A stretch of 64,000 nucleotides of DNA from Enterococcus raffinosus. Its GTDB lineage: Bacteria > Bacillota > Bacilli > Lactobacillales > Enterococcaceae. The position numbers and the translations under genes were made by a program. The stretch is taken from assembly GCF_001886185.1 (NCBI RefSeq), contig NZ_JXLA01000009.1:1-64000 (forward strand), in the 5' to 3' direction. Under the pieces are notes generated by a model, which ran no database searches, had not been told where the DNA came from, and saw only the letters and a list, made by a program, of their open reading frames with translations. The first letter of the stretch is position 1; the number at the start of each line of letters is the position of its first letter. Positions 62,788 to 64,000 of the stretch are shown here, piece by piece.

Positions 62788-63294
62788 ATGGACGAGTTAA
62801 TTAAGCGTATTATTTCAATTATCAATGAACGAGAGCAAAATACCTTAGTTCTTTCTTGTCGTACGCCTTCCCCTGTTAGCCAAGGAATTAGAAGCTTTCT
62901 ATATAACAAGCATATTCATTTAACCGAGGTAGATATCCTATTTTTAGAGCGGTTCATAAAAAAAGACGAACAAGATCCACTGGTGAAATGGCTGTATCAA
63001 AGTTATAGCTATGATTGTCGTCTGACCTTTGAACTTGCTTTCTCAAACACAGATTTGATTCCCAATGAATTATTCAACGAATGCAGTGTTCGACTGCTTA
63101 ATAATCAAGGAAAACAATACTTTCTATTACCAAAAAGGGTCATTACTTACCAACAAGTAGCGATGCTGACACAACAGGATATTCTACTCATTGCATCCAA
63201 TCAGCTCATTACAGATTTGGCGAGGGACCGATTGCGGGAAAGAAAAGTCGTTGTTGAAGAAAGGATGTCCGTTCTACTTTTCGCAGGAATTTAA
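62788..63294 (+). CDS. pduM: PduM-like microcompartment protein
   Basis: A 168-residue protein in the pduM position, between eutJ and pduN. Sequence similarity is weak by eye, but size and place agree. It starts at ATG 62788 with GGGAG upstream; a longer frame from 62743 is less likely. The N-terminal helix (MDELIKRIISIINEREQ) again resembles an encapsulation peptide. PduM is needed for proper shell assembly in Salmonella. Confidence 0.75.
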   Translation: MDELIKRIISIINEREQNTLVLSCRTPSPVSQGIRSFLYNKHIHLTEVDILFLERFIKKDEQDPLVKWLYQSYSYDCRLTFELAFSNTDLIPNELFNECSVRLLNNQGKQYFLLPKRVITYQQVAMLTQQDILLIASNQLITDLARDRLRERKVVVEERMSVLLFAGI

Positions 63295-63381
63295 AGGAAA
63301 CTAGCCGAACGTGAAAATGGATTTGTATGATAAATGCACGAAAAGTAACCCATCCTTAATTAGAGAAAGGAGTTCAACCCT

Positions 63382-63645
63382 ATGCTGATGGCAAAAGTAA
63401 TTGGAAGTGTCGTTTCAACTCAAAAGGATGCCTCATTAGTTGGAAAAAAATTGATGATCATTCAACCGATTAACTCTGAGCAACAGGATATTCGCTTCCA
63501 GCAGGTGGCGGCGGATACAGTAGGGGCTGGTATTGGAGATTATGTTTTATTAACTAGTGGCTCTTCTGCTAGAAAACTGTTTTCGACTCCTTCAGATGCT
63601 GTTGATTATGCAATTGTTGGAATTATTGACACGTTTGATTTTTAG
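63382..63645 (+). CDS. pduN: Microcompartment vertex pentamer PduN
   Basis: An 87-residue EutN/CcmL-family protein that caps shell vertices (AKVIGSVVSTQKDASLVGKK; ADTVGAGIGDYVLLTSGSSAR; VGIIDTFD). GAAAGGAG precedes ATG 63382. It lies 87 bp after pduM. Confidence 0.94.
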   Translation: MLMAKVIGSVVSTQKDASLVGKKLMIIQPINSEQQDIRFQQVAADTVGAGIGDYVLLTSGSSARKLFSTPSDAVDYAIVGIIDTFDF

Positions 63646-63662
63646 GGAGCTGAGGAAAGTAT

Positions 63663-64000
63663 ATGGCGATTTATACAAAAACGGGAGATAAAGGAACAAC
63701 AAGCCTTTTTGATGGAACAAGAGTAAAAAAATCAGATCTGCGTGTCGATACCTACGGAACATTTGATGAATGTTGCGCCCAAGTCAGTGTAGCTCAGAAA
63801 CTGGCGAGAGATTCAGAAACGATTCAGCATTTAGAATGGGTCCAACAAAAGCTTTTTCAATTGAATGCGGAAATCGCGACACAAAAAGATTTCACGAAAT
63901 TGGAAGAAAAAAGCACATTGATTGGATCAAAAGACATTCATCAAATGGAAGAATGGATCGATCAGTACACTAAACGATTGCCTGAATTGCATCAGTTTAT
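63663..64000 (+). CDS. pduO: Corrinoid adenosyltransferase PduO (partial, cut by window end)
   Basis: The first 112 codons of an ATP:cob(I)alamin adenosyltransferase that makes coenzyme B12 for the dehydratase. The N-terminal signature IYTKTGDKGTTSLFDGTRV and the DTYGTFDECCAQVSVA helix are characteristic of the PduO-type enzyme. GAGGAAAG precedes the ATG. The frame is open to the end of the window; the rest, and the expected pduP/Q/S/T genes, must lie beyond. Confidence 0.9.
   Translation, partial: MAIYTKTGDKGTTSLFDGTRVKKSDLRVDTYGTFDECCAQVSVAQKLARDSETIQHLEWVQQKLFQLNAEIATQKDFTKLEEKSTLIGSKDIHQMEEWIDQYTKRLPELHQF

Overview
The window reads as chromosome from a low-GC Gram-positive bacterium of the order Lactobacillales, most likely an Enterococcus. 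The pointers are the housekeeping protein sequences (MnmA, RlmN, PrsA, EcsAB, TrmB, the ComG operon followed by a methyltransferase and AckA), strong AGGAGG ribosome sites, frequent GTG/TTG starts, T-box and PTS regulation, and U-tailed terminators. A species of the E. avium type is plausible, but this cannot be fixed from sequence reading alone. No phage, insertion sequence, CRISPR array, rRNA or tRNA was seen.

Layout. (1) 1-11.6 kb holds single housekeeping or accessory genes: a hypothetical protein, a metallophosphoesterase, signal peptidase I, a GntR regulator with a DUF5808 membrane protein, mnmA, a CstA-type transporter, an MFS efflux pump, DUF1033 and topB. (2) 11.7-20.2 kb is a sigma-54 sugar locus: a LevR-type activator, a near-consensus -24/-12 promoter, then PTS EIIB, EIIA, an Eis-like acetyltransferase, EIIC, a GH1 6-phospho-beta-glucosidase and a MupG/DUF871 protein. 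(3) 20.2-23.1 kb is a T-box-controlled amino-acid ABC transporter whose leader carries a second, partial T-box module. (4) 23.2-25.6 kb is ftsK. (5) 25.9-33.9 kb is a PRD regulator, a fructose-family PTS, a DeoR repressor, and a divergent glycyl radical enzyme with its activase. (6) 34-45 kb is housekeeping: rlmN, a NUDIX-winged-helix protein, prsA, hit, ecsAB, dat, a kinase and trmB. (7) 45.1-51.2 kb is comGA-comGG, a methyltransferase and ackA. (8) 51.3-64.0 kb is a coenzyme-B12-dependent propanediol-utilisation (pdu) microcompartment locus, cut by the window end inside pduO.

The most interesting part is the control region of pdu. Between pduUV and the main pduABCDEGHKJL... operon lies a pocR-type AraC regulator on the minus strand. 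Pointing head-on at its 3' end is a cobalamin riboswitch on the plus strand with its own TTGACA-17-TATTAT promoter and a strong terminator, and with no sense gene behind it. This matches the logic of the Listeria riboswitch-controlled antisense RNA to pocR (AspocR). In this strain pocR itself is frameshifted in a run of seven A, so the locus may be silent, phase-variable or rescued by slippage. The two pdu arms share a 20-nt promoter motif, and the main leader contains an inverted repeat resembling an attenuator.

Two further themes cross the window. A composite dispersed repeat (a GAGTTCTGCTTTTCGCAG module, about 55 nt, then a TGGAATGGTATGCG module with a hairpin whose arms covary) occurs in at least five intergenic places. 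Several copies abut terminator T-runs, and two inside the pdu operon end in the Shine-Dalgarno sequence of the next gene. The glycyl radical enzyme plus PTS locus could be a source of 1,2-propanediol for the pdu pathway, which would link two neighbouring systems.
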